DNA of 17,550 bases, taken from NCBI GenBank assembly GCA_020634335.1, contig JACKBY010000034.1:1-17550 (forward strand). The letters run 5' to 3'. The notes under the pieces were generated by a model. That model was given only the letters and a program-made list of their open reading frames with translations, did not search any database and was not told where the DNA came from. The position numbers and the translations under genes are program-made. Positions 6,694 to 14,573 of this stretch are shown here, in pieces (position 1 is the stretch's first letter; each line of letters begins with the position of its first letter). This DNA comes from Promineifilum sp. (GTDB taxonomy: Bacteria > Chloroflexota > Anaerolineae > Promineifilales > Promineifilaceae).

Positions 6694-8931
6694 ATGATCC
6701 ACGCTGATGCCATTTCTGCTGAACCAAAGGTTTTATCAATCGCGCTGGCCGGCAATCCCAATGCCGGGAAAAGCACTCTCTTCAATGCCCTGACCGGCGC
6801 GAGGCAGCATGTCGGCAACTGGCCGGGCAAGACCATCGAGAAAAAAACGGGCGAGATGCGGCGCGATGGCCGTCTCATCGCCATCACCGACCTGCCCGGA
6901 GCCTATAGCCTGAGCGCTTATTCGCTGGAAGAGATCGTCGCCCGCGACTTTTTGCTGCACGAGCGGCCGGACGTCGTGGTGGTCGTGGCCGACGCTACTA
7001 ATCTGGAACGCAATCTCTATCTGGTCGTCCAGCTATTGGAGCTTGAGCTGCCCACCGTGGTTGTCCTGAATATGATGGATGTGGCCGCCGAGCAGGGTTT
7101 GCAAATCGACGTGGACGCACTCAGCCTGGCCCTCGGCGCGCCGGTTGTCACGGCCGTTGCGCGTCGGGAGCAGGGAATTGAGGCTATCGCCGATGCGGCT
7201 TGTCGAGCGTCAACCGCTCCATTTTCGGCTCGCCGGCTGGATTATGGCCCGGCTATCGAATCTGCGATCAATCACGTGCAAGTTGCTGCCGATGGCAACC
7301 CGGCTGTTCTCGCCGGATACGCTTCACGCTGGCTGGCCGTTCGGTTGCTGGAGGGGGATGATGACCTGGCCTCCCGGATCGCGACGATGCCCGGCGGGCG
7401 TTCCCTGTTGGCCCTGGCCGAGGAACGGCGTGCCGCCGTGGCCGATGCGCTGGGGGAAGACGTCGATTTAGTAATGGCCGATCGACGCTATAGCTGGATC
7501 CATGCTCTGACCGAACGTGTGCTTCAGGCCGATTCACTGGCGCAGGTCTCGCCCTCAGACCGAATCGATCGCATCTTCACCCATCGCCGGTTAGGTATTC
7601 CTATCTTCATGCTGGCGATGTGGTTTGTGTTCAAGATCACGACTGATCTTTCCGCGCCGTGGGTCGATTGGATCGATGGTGTGCTGAGCGGCCCACTTAG
7701 CCGCTGGGCCCTGGCTGGCATAGCGTCGCTTGGCCTGAGCAACACCTGGGTCGCCTCACTCGTTGTTGATGGTGTCATTGCCGGAGTTGGCGGCGTGCTG
7801 GCTTTCATTCCCGTGCTCCTGTCGCTCTATCTGGCGCTGGCCGTGCTGGAAGATTCCGGTTACATGGCTCGCGGCGCGTTCGTGATGGATCGGTTAATGA
7901 GTCGCATTGGCCTCCGAGGGCGGAGTTTCTTGCCGCTGATGGTGGGTTTTGGCTGCTCCGTCCCGGCTATTTATGCCACGCGAACGCTGACCAACGAGCG
8001 CGACCGCATCCTGACTGCCTTGTTAGTGCCCTTTATGAGTTGCGGCGCGCGCTTGCCGGTCTATGTGCTCTTCGCGGCCATCTTCTTCCCCCGCTTCTCC
8101 AGCGTGGTCATCATGGGCCTCTACCTGCTGGGGATTTTCATCGCCATCGTGGTCGGTCTGATGCTGCGGCGGTCGCTGTTACCGTCGACCGCCCCAGCCG
8201 CGGGCCTGGTTATGGAATTGCCACCCTATCGACTGCCCACGGTGCGCAGCATCCGCTATCAGATGTGGTTGCGAACGCGCGCCTTTCTGCAACACGCCGC
8301 GTCGCTTATTCTGTTTACGTCGATGCTTATCTGGCTGCTGACGGCGATTCCGGCCGGCCGGGGGGGCGCGTTCGGCGACGTACCGATGGGGGATAGCGTC
8401 TTCGGCCGTTTGTCGAGCATCCTGACGCCCGCCCTGCGGCCGCTCGGATTCGGTTCGTGGGAATCAGGTGGCGCGCTCATCAGCGGTCTCGTCGCCAAAG
8501 AGGTAGTTGTCAGCACCATGGCTCAGACCTACGCAACAACCGGGCCGGTCGGCGACGGGGGCGCAACGAGCTTCGCTGCTGATATGCGAGAGATCATCGC
8601 CTCGTTTGGGCGGGCGGTGGTCGATACGTTTAGAGCCGTTCCCGGATTGGTCGGCATCAATCTGAACGGTGGGGGGGACGAAACGTCGCCGGACCTGGCT
8701 GGAGCTATCCGCGCCAGTTTTGCTGCGTCGAGCGGCGGCCATGCCGCGGCGGCCGGCCTGGCCTTCATGGTGTTCGTCCTGCTCTACACGCCCTGCATGG
8801 CGACCATAGCCGCCGAACGCCACGAGTTGGGGGCGCGCTGGACCTGGCTGAGCCTTGGCGGGCAACTCATCATCGCCTGGGTGGCGGCGTTTCTCGTTTT
8901 CCGGCTGGGCGTTCTGGTTGGAGGTGGCTGA
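6694..8931 (+). CDS. feoB: Ferrous iron transporter FeoB
   Basis: FeoB moves Fe(II) across the inner membrane and has a cytosolic N-terminal G domain. At 745 residues it is full length. G-protein motifs: G1 GNPNAGKS (20-27), G2 region GNWPGKT with T47, G3 DLPG (66-69), G4 NMMD (126-129), and a G5-like TAVARREQG near 153. A helical GDI-like stretch (about 170-285) leads to the membrane part from about 300. Two gate repeats and a third conserved cysteine motif are intact: GFGCSVPA with C421, SCGARLPVY with C450, and YTPCMAT with C701. The cytoplasmic C-terminal part shows no long Cys tail; that role is presumably met by the separate FeoC gene. The ATG at 6694 lacks a clear Shine-Dalgarno but leaves only 18 bases after feoA. 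The stop shares one base with the feoC start (TGATG). Expression is expected under iron limitation, through the upstream DtxR protein. Confidence 0.96.
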   Translation: MIHADAISAEPKVLSIALAGNPNAGKSTLFNALTGARQHVGNWPGKTIEKKTGEMRRDGRLIAITDLPGAYSLSAYSLEEIVARDFLLHERPDVVVVVADATNLERNLYLVVQLLELELPTVVVLNMMDVAAEQGLQIDVDALSLALGAPVVTAVARREQGIEAIADAACRASTAPFSARRLDYGPAIESAINHVQVAADGNPAVLAGYASRWLAVRLLEGDDDLASRIATMPGGRSLLALAEERRAAVADALGEDVDLVMADRRYSWIHALTERVLQADSLAQVSPSDRIDRIFTHRRLGIPIFMLAMWFVFKITTDLSAPWVDWIDGVLSGPLSRWALAGIASLGLSNTWVASLVVDGVIAGVGGVLAFIPVLLSLYLALAVLEDSGYMARGAFVMDRLMSRIGLRGRSFLPLMVGFGCSVPAIYATRTLTNERDRILTALLVPFMSCGARLPVYVLFAAIFFPRFSSVVIMGLYLLGIFIAIVVGLMLRRSLLPSTAPAAGLVMELPPYRLPTVRSIRYQMWLRTRAFLQHAASLILFTSMLIWLLTAIPAGRGGAFGDVPMGDSVFGRLSSILTPALRPLGFGSWESGGALISGLVAKEVVVSTMAQTYATTGPVGDGGATSFAADMREIIASFGRAVVDTFRAVPGLVGINLNGGGDETSPDLAGAIRASFAASSGGHAAAAGLAFMVFVLLYTPCMATIAAERHELGARWTWLSLGGQLIIAWVAAFLVFRLGVLVGGG

Positions 8932-9233
8932 TGTTACGCGAAGTGTTGCAAGCTGTGGAGGCGGCCGAGGGGCCGATCACACTCAATGAGTTGAGCTCGA
9001 AGCTCGAACTGGATCCGCGCGTCCTGGATGGGATGCTGGAGCATTGGTCACGGCGGGGCAAACTGGTCGTGGACGGGGCCAGAAAAACGGCTTGCGCCGG
9101 CAATGTGACGCCCGCGCGTTGTTCATGTGGCTCGGCCACGGACAAGGCCAATTGCCCGTTCCTGATTCGTTTGCCCAAAAGCTATTCAATATCTTCGGAT
9201 AGCGATATACCTATTACGGCGAAAGAAGCATGA
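8931..9233 (+). CDS. feoC: FeoC-like winged-helix protein with Fe-S-type cysteines
   Basis: FeoC is the small cytoplasmic accessory of FeoB, proposed to act as a regulator or to protect FeoB from proteolysis, with an oxygen-sensitive Fe-S cluster in some species. This 100-residue protein has the expected winged helix (about 1-50: MLREVLQAVEAAEGPITLNE, then LSSKLELDPRVLDGMLEHW). A cysteine motif follows, with C55, C64, C66 and C75, which is CX8CXCX8C. NCPFLIRLPK closes the conserved part and a polar tail of about 15 residues follows. The ATG shares a base with the feoB stop, and the gene overlaps the next one by 4 bases, so translation is coupled on both sides. Function is assigned from family and context; metal binding is inferred from the cysteines. 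Confidence 0.85.
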   Translation: MLREVLQAVEAAEGPITLNELSSKLELDPRVLDGMLEHWSRRGKLVVDGARKTACAGNVTPARCSCGSATDKANCPFLIRLPKSYSISSDSDIPITAKEA

Positions 9234-10063
9234 GTACATCTGTATTCCCCCCCGAACCTGCTACCGGGGAACCGCAAGCCGGTCGCCCCATATCGTTCAA
9301 GAGTGTGGCGCTGCCGGCCGAGCACGGCAGTTGGAGCCTGGTATCGGAGCCGATTTTGCTGGGCTTGCTGGTCGCTCCTTCGTGGGCCGGGGTGGCGCTG
9401 GTTGTGGCGGCCTTCGCCCTGTTCCTTCTCAACCGGCCACTCAAAATACTCTGGGCCGATTCCCGGCGCGGGCGACGGTATCAGCGGACTCGGATGGCCG
9501 GGCGCTTTGTGTTGATTTACAGTGGATTGGTGATTGCCGGGGCGACAGTGGCCTTGATTCTGGGCGGCTGGCGGCCGTTTGTCCCGTTCGCCGTCGCGAT
9601 GCCTTTGCTGTTGATATTCATGTACTATGATCAACGGCCGGGCCGTCACTGGCAAGCCGAACTGCTTGCGCCGGTGGCTTTTGCGTCCGTCGTGGCCTCC
9701 GTCGCGTTGGCCGGCGGGTTTACGTGGATTGTCTCCGCGGCGCTCTGGGGGTTCATGATCGGCAGGGCGGTACCGGCTGTGCTGTTTGTCCGCGCGCGTC
9801 TGCGACTGGATAAGGGGAAGCCCGTGTCGCCGTGGGGAGTCGTGGTTGTCCATATACTGGCGGTTGGCGGGGTGGCGTTGCTGGTGATGCCGAGTTGGCT
9901 GCCCACGACGGCCGCTATCGCCGCTCTCTTCCTGTTGAGCCGGGCGATCTGGGGACTGTCGGCCTACCGTTGGCGCTCGTCGGTCAAAGCGTTGGGTTTT
10001 ATGGAGACCGGAATCGGAATTTTCGCCGTTGTGTTAGTCGCCTTCGGCTTTTGGATCAGGTGA
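9230..10063 (+). CDS. YwiC-like integral membrane protein
   Basis: This is a 277-residue polytopic membrane protein of the YwiC-like family. After a polar N-terminus of about 20 residues, LPAEHGSWSLVSEPILLGLL matches the family opening (a P-x-E-H-G-x-W motif followed by a conserved Pro in the first helix). About eight hydrophobic segments follow, with basic loops such as DSRRGRRYQRTRMAGR between helices. The family has no established activity; B. subtilis ywiC lies next to narK-fnr, in an anaerobic respiration region. Here the ATG overlaps the feoC stop by 4 bases (ATGA), making it the last gene of the feo operon. That suggests a role tied to Fe(II) or low-oxygen growth, which is inference. 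The gene converges on argH with a single base between the two stop codons and no terminator in the gap. Confidence 0.8.
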   Translation: MSTSVFPPEPATGEPQAGRPISFKSVALPAEHGSWSLVSEPILLGLLVAPSWAGVALVVAAFALFLLNRPLKILWADSRRGRRYQRTRMAGRFVLIYSGLVIAGATVALILGGWRPFVPFAVAMPLLLIFMYYDQRPGRHWQAELLAPVAFASVVASVALAGGFTWIVSAALWGFMIGRAVPAVLFVRARLRLDKGKPVSPWGVVVVHILAVGGVALLVMPSWLPTTAAIAALFLLSRAIWGLSAYRWRSSVKALGFMETGIGIFAVVLVAFGFWIR

Positions 10064-10064
10064 G

Positions 10065-11438
10065 TCACCGTCCCATCGTTTGACGCGCCAGCGTCAGCTG
10101 GGCTTCCAGTGCTGCCGGGGCGGTGCCCCCGCTAACGGCGCGCGCGGCCAGGGCAGCCGGCACAGTCAGCACGCCGGCGACGTCCTTGCCGATGAGTGGG
10201 GAGATGGCCTGCCAATCTTCTGGCGTCAATTCGGTCAGGGCCAGCCCTTTTTCCTCGCCCTGGCGTACGGCCAGTCCCACAATATGATGCGCCTCGCGAA
10301 ACGGCGCGCCCTGCCTGACCAGGTAATCGGCCACTTCCGTCGCCAGCAATCCGGCCTCCAATTGGGCGGCCATGCGCTCCGGCCGCAACGTCAGCGAGCG
10401 AATCAAGCCCGCCATCACCGGCAGGGCGACGTCGAGCGTGTCGAAGGCATCGAAGACAGGCTCCTTATCCTCCTGCAAGTCCTTGTCGTAGCTGGACGGC
10501 AGGCCCTTGAGCGTCGCCAGAAAGCCGGTCAGATGCCCAATGAGGCGGCCGCTCTTGCCGCGTGTCAGTTCCAGGGTGTCGGGGTTCTTTTTCTGGGGCA
10601 TGATGCTGGAACCGGTACTGTAGGCATCGGACAGGCTGACGAAGCCGAACTCGGCGCTGCTGAACAGGATGAGCTGCTCGGACAACCGGCTCAAATGAAC
10701 GCCGAGCAGGGCCGCGGCGAACAGGAATTCGGCCGCAAAATCGCGGTTGCTAACGGCATCCAAACTGTTGGGCGTGACCGAATGAAAGCCCAGCCGCGCG
10801 GCCAGTTGTTCGCGGTTGATTGGGAAAGCCGTTCCGGCCAAAGCCCCGGCCCCCAGCGGCAAGACGGCCGACGCCCATCGCACGGCGGCCACTCGTTCAC
10901 GGTCACGAGCCAGCGGCCAGAAGTGGGCCAGTAGCCAGTGCCCCCAGGTGACGGGCTGAGCGTGCTGCAGGTGCGTATAGCCGGGCATAGGCAGGTTGAG
11001 CGCCCCGGCGGCACTGTCCAGTAAGCTCTTTTGCAAGTCGGTCAGATGGGCGTCCAGGCGGTCGCAAGCGCGCATCACCCACAGGCGGAAATCGGTGGCG
11101 ATCTGATCGTTGCGACTGCGGCCGGTGTGGAGCTTGCCGCCCACCGCGCCCACCAACTCAGTCAGGCGGCGCTCGACGGCCGAGTGAATGTCTTCGTCAC
11201 CGGGCTGGATGCTGAACTTCCCATCCCTGAATTCACGGCGCACGCGCGCCAGCCCTTCGATGATCGTATCTCGCTCGGCGGGGGTCAATAGATTAGCGCC
11301 GGCCAGCGCCTCGGCCCAGGCGATACTGCCGTCGATGTCCTCATCGTGGAGTCGAACGTCGAAACCGATGCTGGCGTTGAAGCGATGCACAAGGGTGTCG
11401 GTATCAGCCGTGAATCGGCCGCCCCATAATTTAGTCAT
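10065..11438 (-). CDS. argH: Argininosuccinate lyase
   Basis: ArgH splits argininosuccinate into arginine and fumarate, the last step of arginine biosynthesis; it is a cytoplasmic homotetramer of the fumarase/aspartase superfamily. All family signatures are present: the opening LWGGRFTADTD, DEDIHSAVERRL (81-92), HTGRSRNDQ (104-112), GYTHLQHAQP (153-162, with the catalytic-region histidines), and the superfamily loop SSIMPQKKNPD (277-287). At 457 residues it is the usual length and appears intact. The ATG lies 40 bases after the argJ stop with no strong Shine-Dalgarno; AAGG is too far upstream to be convincing. It is the last gene of the GNAT-argG-argJ-argH cluster and ends against the convergent YwiC-like gene. 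Confidence 0.97.
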   Translation of the reverse strand: MTKLWGGRFTADTDTLVHRFNASIGFDVRLHDEDIDGSIAWAEALAGANLLTPAERDTIIEGLARVRREFRDGKFSIQPGDEDIHSAVERRLTELVGAVGGKLHTGRSRNDQIATDFRLWVMRACDRLDAHLTDLQKSLLDSAAGALNLPMPGYTHLQHAQPVTWGHWLLAHFWPLARDRERVAAVRWASAVLPLGAGALAGTAFPINREQLAARLGFHSVTPNSLDAVSNRDFAAEFLFAAALLGVHLSRLSEQLILFSSAEFGFVSLSDAYSTGSSIMPQKKNPDTLELTRGKSGRLIGHLTGFLATLKGLPSSYDKDLQEDKEPVFDAFDTLDVALPVMAGLIRSLTLRPERMAAQLEAGLLATEVADYLVRQGAPFREAHHIVGLAVRQGEEKGLALTELTPEDWQAISPLIGKDVAGVLTVPAALAARAVSGGTAPAALEAQLTLARQTMGR

Positions 11439-11478
11439 GGTTCTATAGTTCTTTGCCTTGGCCGGGCGCTCGGGCCGG

Positions 11479-12705
11479 TCAGGTTCGATAATCGGCGTTG
11501 ATCGTTACGTAATCGTGGGTCAAATCGGTTGTCCAGAGGCTCGTCTCGGCCGTGCCGCTCCCCAGATCGACGTGAACCGTGAACTCGGGCCGGGCGAAGA
11601 TGGCTGCGGCGTCTTTCTCCCGGTAATCAGTGGGCGTGCCCTCGCGCACGATTGGCAGCGGCTCTTCGTCGGGGGCGCTGATCCACAACGCCAACCGCAT
11701 AGGGTCGATTTCCGCGCCGCTGCGTCCGGTCGCCATCATAATGCGGCCCCAATTGGGATCGCCGCCGGCGAAGGCGGTCTTGACCAACGGGGACGTGGCG
11801 ATTGTATCGGCCACGCGCCGGGCGTCGGCCGGCGTGGCCGCGCCGGTCACGCGCACGGTGACGACCTTGGTTACCCCCTCGCCGTCGGCCACGATCATCA
11901 TGGCCAGGGCGCGGCACACCTCGTTGAGAGCGGCGCCGAAGGCGGCGCGCCCGATCTCATCCTCAACCGGCACGCCGCTCGCGCCGTTCGCCAGCAACAG
12001 GATGGTGTCGTTGGTGCTGGTGTCCCCGTCAATGGAAATGGCGTTAAAGCTGCCACTCACTGCCTGGCGCAAGAATTCGTCCAGCTCGCCGGCAGGGATC
12101 ATCGCGTCGGTCGTCACCAGCCCCAGCAACGTCGCCATGTCGGGGTGGATCATGCCCGCGCCCTTGGCCATGCCCCCCAGCGAGACGCGGCCGCCGGGTA
12201 AATCGACCTCGACCGCCAGGAATTTGGGCCGTGTGTCGGTGGTCATGATGGCCTCGGCGGCGGCGCGGCCATTGAGGGGCGAGAGGAGTGGCGCGGCCGT
12301 AGCCAGGCCCGCGCGCACGCGCTCCATCGGCAACGGCACGCCGATCACGCCGGTGGACATGACGAGGAACTGTTCGGGCCGGCCGCCGAGCAATTGGGCA
12401 GTATACTGCTGCATGTCACGGGCCGCGGCCATTCCCGCCGCGCCGGTGCAGGCGTTGGCGTTGCCGGCATTGATGACGACGCCACGCTGGGCGACGGCGT
12501 TGGCCGCTAACGTCTGGCGGTCGAGCATCACCGGCGCAGCGGCCACACGATTTTGGGTGAAAACGCCGGCGGCCGAACAAACGCGGTCGGAGACGACCAT
12601 GACGAGGTCGGGCCGGCCGGATTGCTTGATGCCCGCGGCCACGGCCGCAGCCGAAAATCCGCGAGGGGTGGTCACGCCGCCGTCGGGCAGGGTTCGATAG
12701 GTCAT
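11479..12705 (-). CDS. argJ: Bifunctional ornithine acetyltransferase / N-acetylglutamate synthase
   Basis: ArgJ transfers the acetyl group of N-acetylornithine to glutamate, recycling it in the arginine pathway; bifunctional members can also use acetyl-CoA. The hallmark autoprocessing site is present: GGMAKGAGMIHPDMATLLGL. The Thr of MATLL (residue 192 from the chosen start) becomes the N-terminal nucleophile after self-cleavage into two subunits. Other conserved segments are GVVINAGNANACTGAAGM, STGVIGVPLPM, ISIDGDTSTNDT and GDPNWGRIMMATGRSG. I chose the ATG at 12705 (MTYRTLPDGGVTTPRGF), which gives 408 residues. A longer frame from a TTG at 12735 overlaps the argG stop, lacks a ribosome binding site and adds ten unconserved residues. 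The 26-base gap to argG and 40-base gap to argH indicate one operon. With an ArgA-like GNAT also present, acetylglutamate could be made in two ways. Confidence 0.95.
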   Translation of the reverse strand: MTYRTLPDGGVTTPRGFSAAAVAAGIKQSGRPDLVMVVSDRVCSAAGVFTQNRVAAAPVMLDRQTLAANAVAQRGVVINAGNANACTGAAGMAAARDMQQYTAQLLGGRPEQFLVMSTGVIGVPLPMERVRAGLATAAPLLSPLNGRAAAEAIMTTDTRPKFLAVEVDLPGGRVSLGGMAKGAGMIHPDMATLLGLVTTDAMIPAGELDEFLRQAVSGSFNAISIDGDTSTNDTILLLANGASGVPVEDEIGRAAFGAALNEVCRALAMMIVADGEGVTKVVTVRVTGAATPADARRVADTIATSPLVKTAFAGGDPNWGRIMMATGRSGAEIDPMRLALWISAPDEEPLPIVREGTPTDYREKDAAAIFARPEFTVHVDLGSGTAETSLWTTDLTHDYVTINADYRT

Positions 12706-12731
12706 GGTCGTCTCGTTTGTCTCGTCACAGG

Positions 12732-13997
12732 TCAATCGCGCTTAAATTTGGAGTAGTCGGGCGAGGCGTAGTGGGTGCGACCGCCGTCACTGACTTCCAT
12801 CATTGCCTTGACCTTCATTTGCAGGCCAAACAGGGTGATGAACCCTTCGGCATCAGCCTGGTCATAGACGTCTTCTTGGCCGAATGTGGCGAAGTCCTCG
12901 CGATAGAGGCTGTGGGGGCTATAGCGGCCGGCCACGATCACGTTGCCCTTGTAGAGCTTGAGCTTTACCCAGCCGGAAACGGTTTTCTGGGTTTCGTCGA
13001 TGAACGCCTGGAGGGATTCTCGCAGGGTATGGTACCACATGCCGAAATAAGTCATTTCGGCGTAGCGCAGCGCCATTTGCTGTTTGAAGTGCAGCGTCTC
13101 GCGGTCGAGGCAGAGCGATTCCAGTTCGCGATGGGCGGCATAGAGGATCGTGCCGCCGGGGGTCTCATAGACGCCGCGCGATTTCATCCCTACCAGCCGG
13201 TTTTCCACCAGGTCGATGCGGCCGATGCCGTGCTTGCTGCCCAGCTTATTCACGGTTTCGACAACCGCTGCCGGCGGCAACTGGATACCGTTGACCGCCA
13301 CGGGAACGCCCTTGTCAAAGGTGATCTCTACGATCTCTGCTTCGTCGGGCGCGTTCTCCGGCGACACGCTCAGTTGGAACATCGATTCTTCCGGCTCGTT
13401 GGCCGGGTCTTCCAGGATGCCGCCTTCGTGGGACAGGTGCCACATGTTGGCATCGCGGCTGTAGATGGATTTCTCGGTCTGTGTCACGGGCACGTGGTGG
13501 GCGCGGGCATAGGCCAGGGCATCCTCGCGCGAGCGGATGTCCCACTCGCGCCAGGGGGCAATCACCTTGAGCGTGGGGTTGAGCGCTTTGTAAGTCAGTT
13601 CGAAGCGTACCTGGTCGTTGCCCTTGCCGGTGCAACCGTGGGCCACGGCGTCGGCCCCTTCTGCTTCGGCCACGGCCACTTGCCACTTGGCGATGAGCGG
13701 CCGTGCCACCGATGTCCCCAGCAAGTATTGGCGCTCATAGATGGCTCCGGCCTGCATCATGGGAAACAGGAAATCCTTGGCAAATTCGTGCCGCAAATCC
13801 TCGATGATGACCTTGCTGGCTCCGCTGGCCAAACCTTTTTCTTCCAACCCTTCAAATTCATGATCGCCTTGCCCGATATTGGCACAAAAGCAGATGACTT
13901 CGCAACCATAGTTCTCTCGTAACCAGGGAACGATGACCGACGTATCGAGACCACCGGAATAGGCGAGGACGACTTTCTCCACGGCCGGTTTTGACAT
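12732..13997 (-). CDS. argG: Argininosuccinate synthase (independent start inside a longer frame)
   Basis: ArgG condenses citrulline and aspartate with ATP to give argininosuccinate. From the ATG at 13997 the protein is 421 residues, the normal length, and begins MSKPAVEKVVLAYSGGLDTS, with the PP-loop SGGLDTS at residues 14-20. Further conserved segments include YERQYLLGTSVARPL, VAHGCTGKGNDQVRFE and EKSIYSRDANMWHLSHEGG. This start is strongly supported: AGAGGAG (14012-14006 on the minus strand) lies eight bases before it, the best Shine-Dalgarno of the arg cluster. The frame nevertheless stays open upstream into the GNAT gene, so the longer product is also possible (see the entry ending at 14573). 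argJ begins 26 bases after the stop. Confidence 0.93.
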   Translation of the reverse strand: MSKPAVEKVVLAYSGGLDTSVIVPWLRENYGCEVICFCANIGQGDHEFEGLEEKGLASGASKVIIEDLRHEFAKDFLFPMMQAGAIYERQYLLGTSVARPLIAKWQVAVAEAEGADAVAHGCTGKGNDQVRFELTYKALNPTLKVIAPWREWDIRSREDALAYARAHHVPVTQTEKSIYSRDANMWHLSHEGGILEDPANEPEESMFQLSVSPENAPDEAEIVEITFDKGVPVAVNGIQLPPAAVVETVNKLGSKHGIGRIDLVENRLVGMKSRGVYETPGGTILYAAHRELESLCLDRETLHFKQQMALRYAEMTYFGMWYHTLRESLQAFIDETQKTVSGWVKLKLYKGNVIVAGRYSPHSLYREDFATFGQEDVYDQADAEGFITLFGLQMKVKAMMEVSDGGRTHYASPDYSKFKRD

Positions 13998-14573
13998 TGT
14001 TTTTACTCCTCTAAATGGATGATTCCTCATTGTTGGCGGCATGGGGCGGCGTTCGGAGGCGGAGACCATTCGCCGGCTACCGGCCTCGGCACTCCGCTCT
14101 TGAGGATGTAGTGGATGCCCCAAGTTTAGCACGACGGCCGTCTCGTCACAACGATTAATCAAGGCACAATGGCGACAATCTCGCCACACTTTTTCCGGAA
14201 ATCGCTCCCGGCCGGTGATCTCGAAGCCGGCACGCTGGAAAAATCGGACGGCGCGGGTCAGTGCGAACAGTGTTTGGATATCTCGCCGCCGTGCTTCCAA
14301 GATGATGGCCTTGAGAATGGTGCTTCCCCAGCCGCCACCCTTGGCCCGGTCGTGGACGGCCAGCGAGCGCACCTCGGCCAGAGCGGGGGAATAACTGTAG
14401 AGAGAGACGCAGGCCACGATCTGCTCGGTATCATCCTTGGCGATGAGCCAGTCGGCCAGGGTGTCGTGGATGGAAGCGGCCGTCCGTGGCAATAGATCGC
14501 CGCGGCGCGCGTGTTCGTTCACCAGGAACAATATTTCGGGGACATCCTCGGGGTGGGCCAGTCGAATGTTCAT
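12732..14573 (-). CDS. ArgA-like GNAT acetyltransferase in continuous frame with ArgG (613 aa)
   Basis: An unbroken reading frame joins an N-terminal GNAT acetyltransferase (residues 1-152) to argininosuccinate synthase (193-613). The GNAT part starts MNIRLAHPEDVPEIL and has the acetyl-CoA loop RAKGGGWGSTIL (76-87). LTRAVRFFQRAGFE and KVWRDCRHCALINRCDETAV follow, with C133, C136 and C142. This is the pattern of short ArgA-like N-acetylglutamate synthases, which make acetylglutamate, the first arginine intermediate. These proteins normally end just after the equivalent of VVLNL (about 152). Here no stop occurs, and residues 153-192 are an unconserved Arg/Pro/Ser-rich stretch that reads like translated leader. 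Because argG has its own Shine-Dalgarno at 14006-14012, I expect separate ArgG as the main product plus either a fusion protein or, if a base error removed a stop, a separate GNAT of about 150-190 residues. The GNAT ATG has no clear ribosome binding site. Confidence 0.6.
   Translation of the reverse strand: MNIRLAHPEDVPEILFLVNEHARRGDLLPRTAASIHDTLADWLIAKDDTEQIVACVSLYSYSPALAEVRSLAVHDRAKGGGWGSTILKAIILEARRRDIQTLFALTRAVRFFQRAGFEITGRERFPEKVWRDCRHCALINRCDETAVVLNLGHPLHPQERSAEAGSRRMVSASERRPMPPTMRNHPFRGVKTMSKPAVEKVVLAYSGGLDTSVIVPWLRENYGCEVICFCANIGQGDHEFEGLEEKGLASGASKVIIEDLRHEFAKDFLFPMMQAGAIYERQYLLGTSVARPLIAKWQVAVAEAEGADAVAHGCTGKGNDQVRFELTYKALNPTLKVIAPWREWDIRSREDALAYARAHHVPVTQTEKSIYSRDANMWHLSHEGGILEDPANEPEESMFQLSVSPENAPDEAEIVEITFDKGVPVAVNGIQLPPAAVVETVNKLGSKHGIGRIDLVENRLVGMKSRGVYETPGGTILYAAHRELESLCLDRETLHFKQQMALRYAEMTYFGMWYHTLRESLQAFIDETQKTVSGWVKLKLYKGNVIVAGRYSPHSLYREDFATFGQEDVYDQADAEGFITLFGLQMKVKAMMEVSDGGRTHYASPDYSKFKRD
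14006..14012 (-). promoter_or_regulatory. Shine-Dalgarno AGAGGAG deciding the argG start
   Basis: The minus strand reads AGAGGAG, then eight bases, then the ATG at 13997. It lies within the open GNAT-argG frame and shows that ribosomes can begin argG on their own. This argues against the fusion being the only product. Confidence 0.8.

Noticed and set aside
10080..10934. Plus-strand open frame opposite argH
   Set aside because: Its translation is Gln/Gly/Arg-rich without family features, and it is antisense to an intact argH.
11630..12700. Open frame of about 356 codons on the plus strand opposite argJ
   Set aside because: Its translation is low-complexity Ala/Ser/Pro/Arg/Thr-rich, with no domain, and argJ on the other strand has every family motif.
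12706..12735. TTG start at 12735 for argJ
   Set aside because: It overlaps the argG stop, has no Shine-Dalgarno and adds an unconserved ten-residue extension; the ATG at 12705 fits the family start.
12717..13922. Long open frame (about 400 codons) on the plus strand opposite argG
   Set aside because: It is antisense to a fully conserved argG, its translation shows no recognisable family, and such frames are common opposite GC-rich genes.
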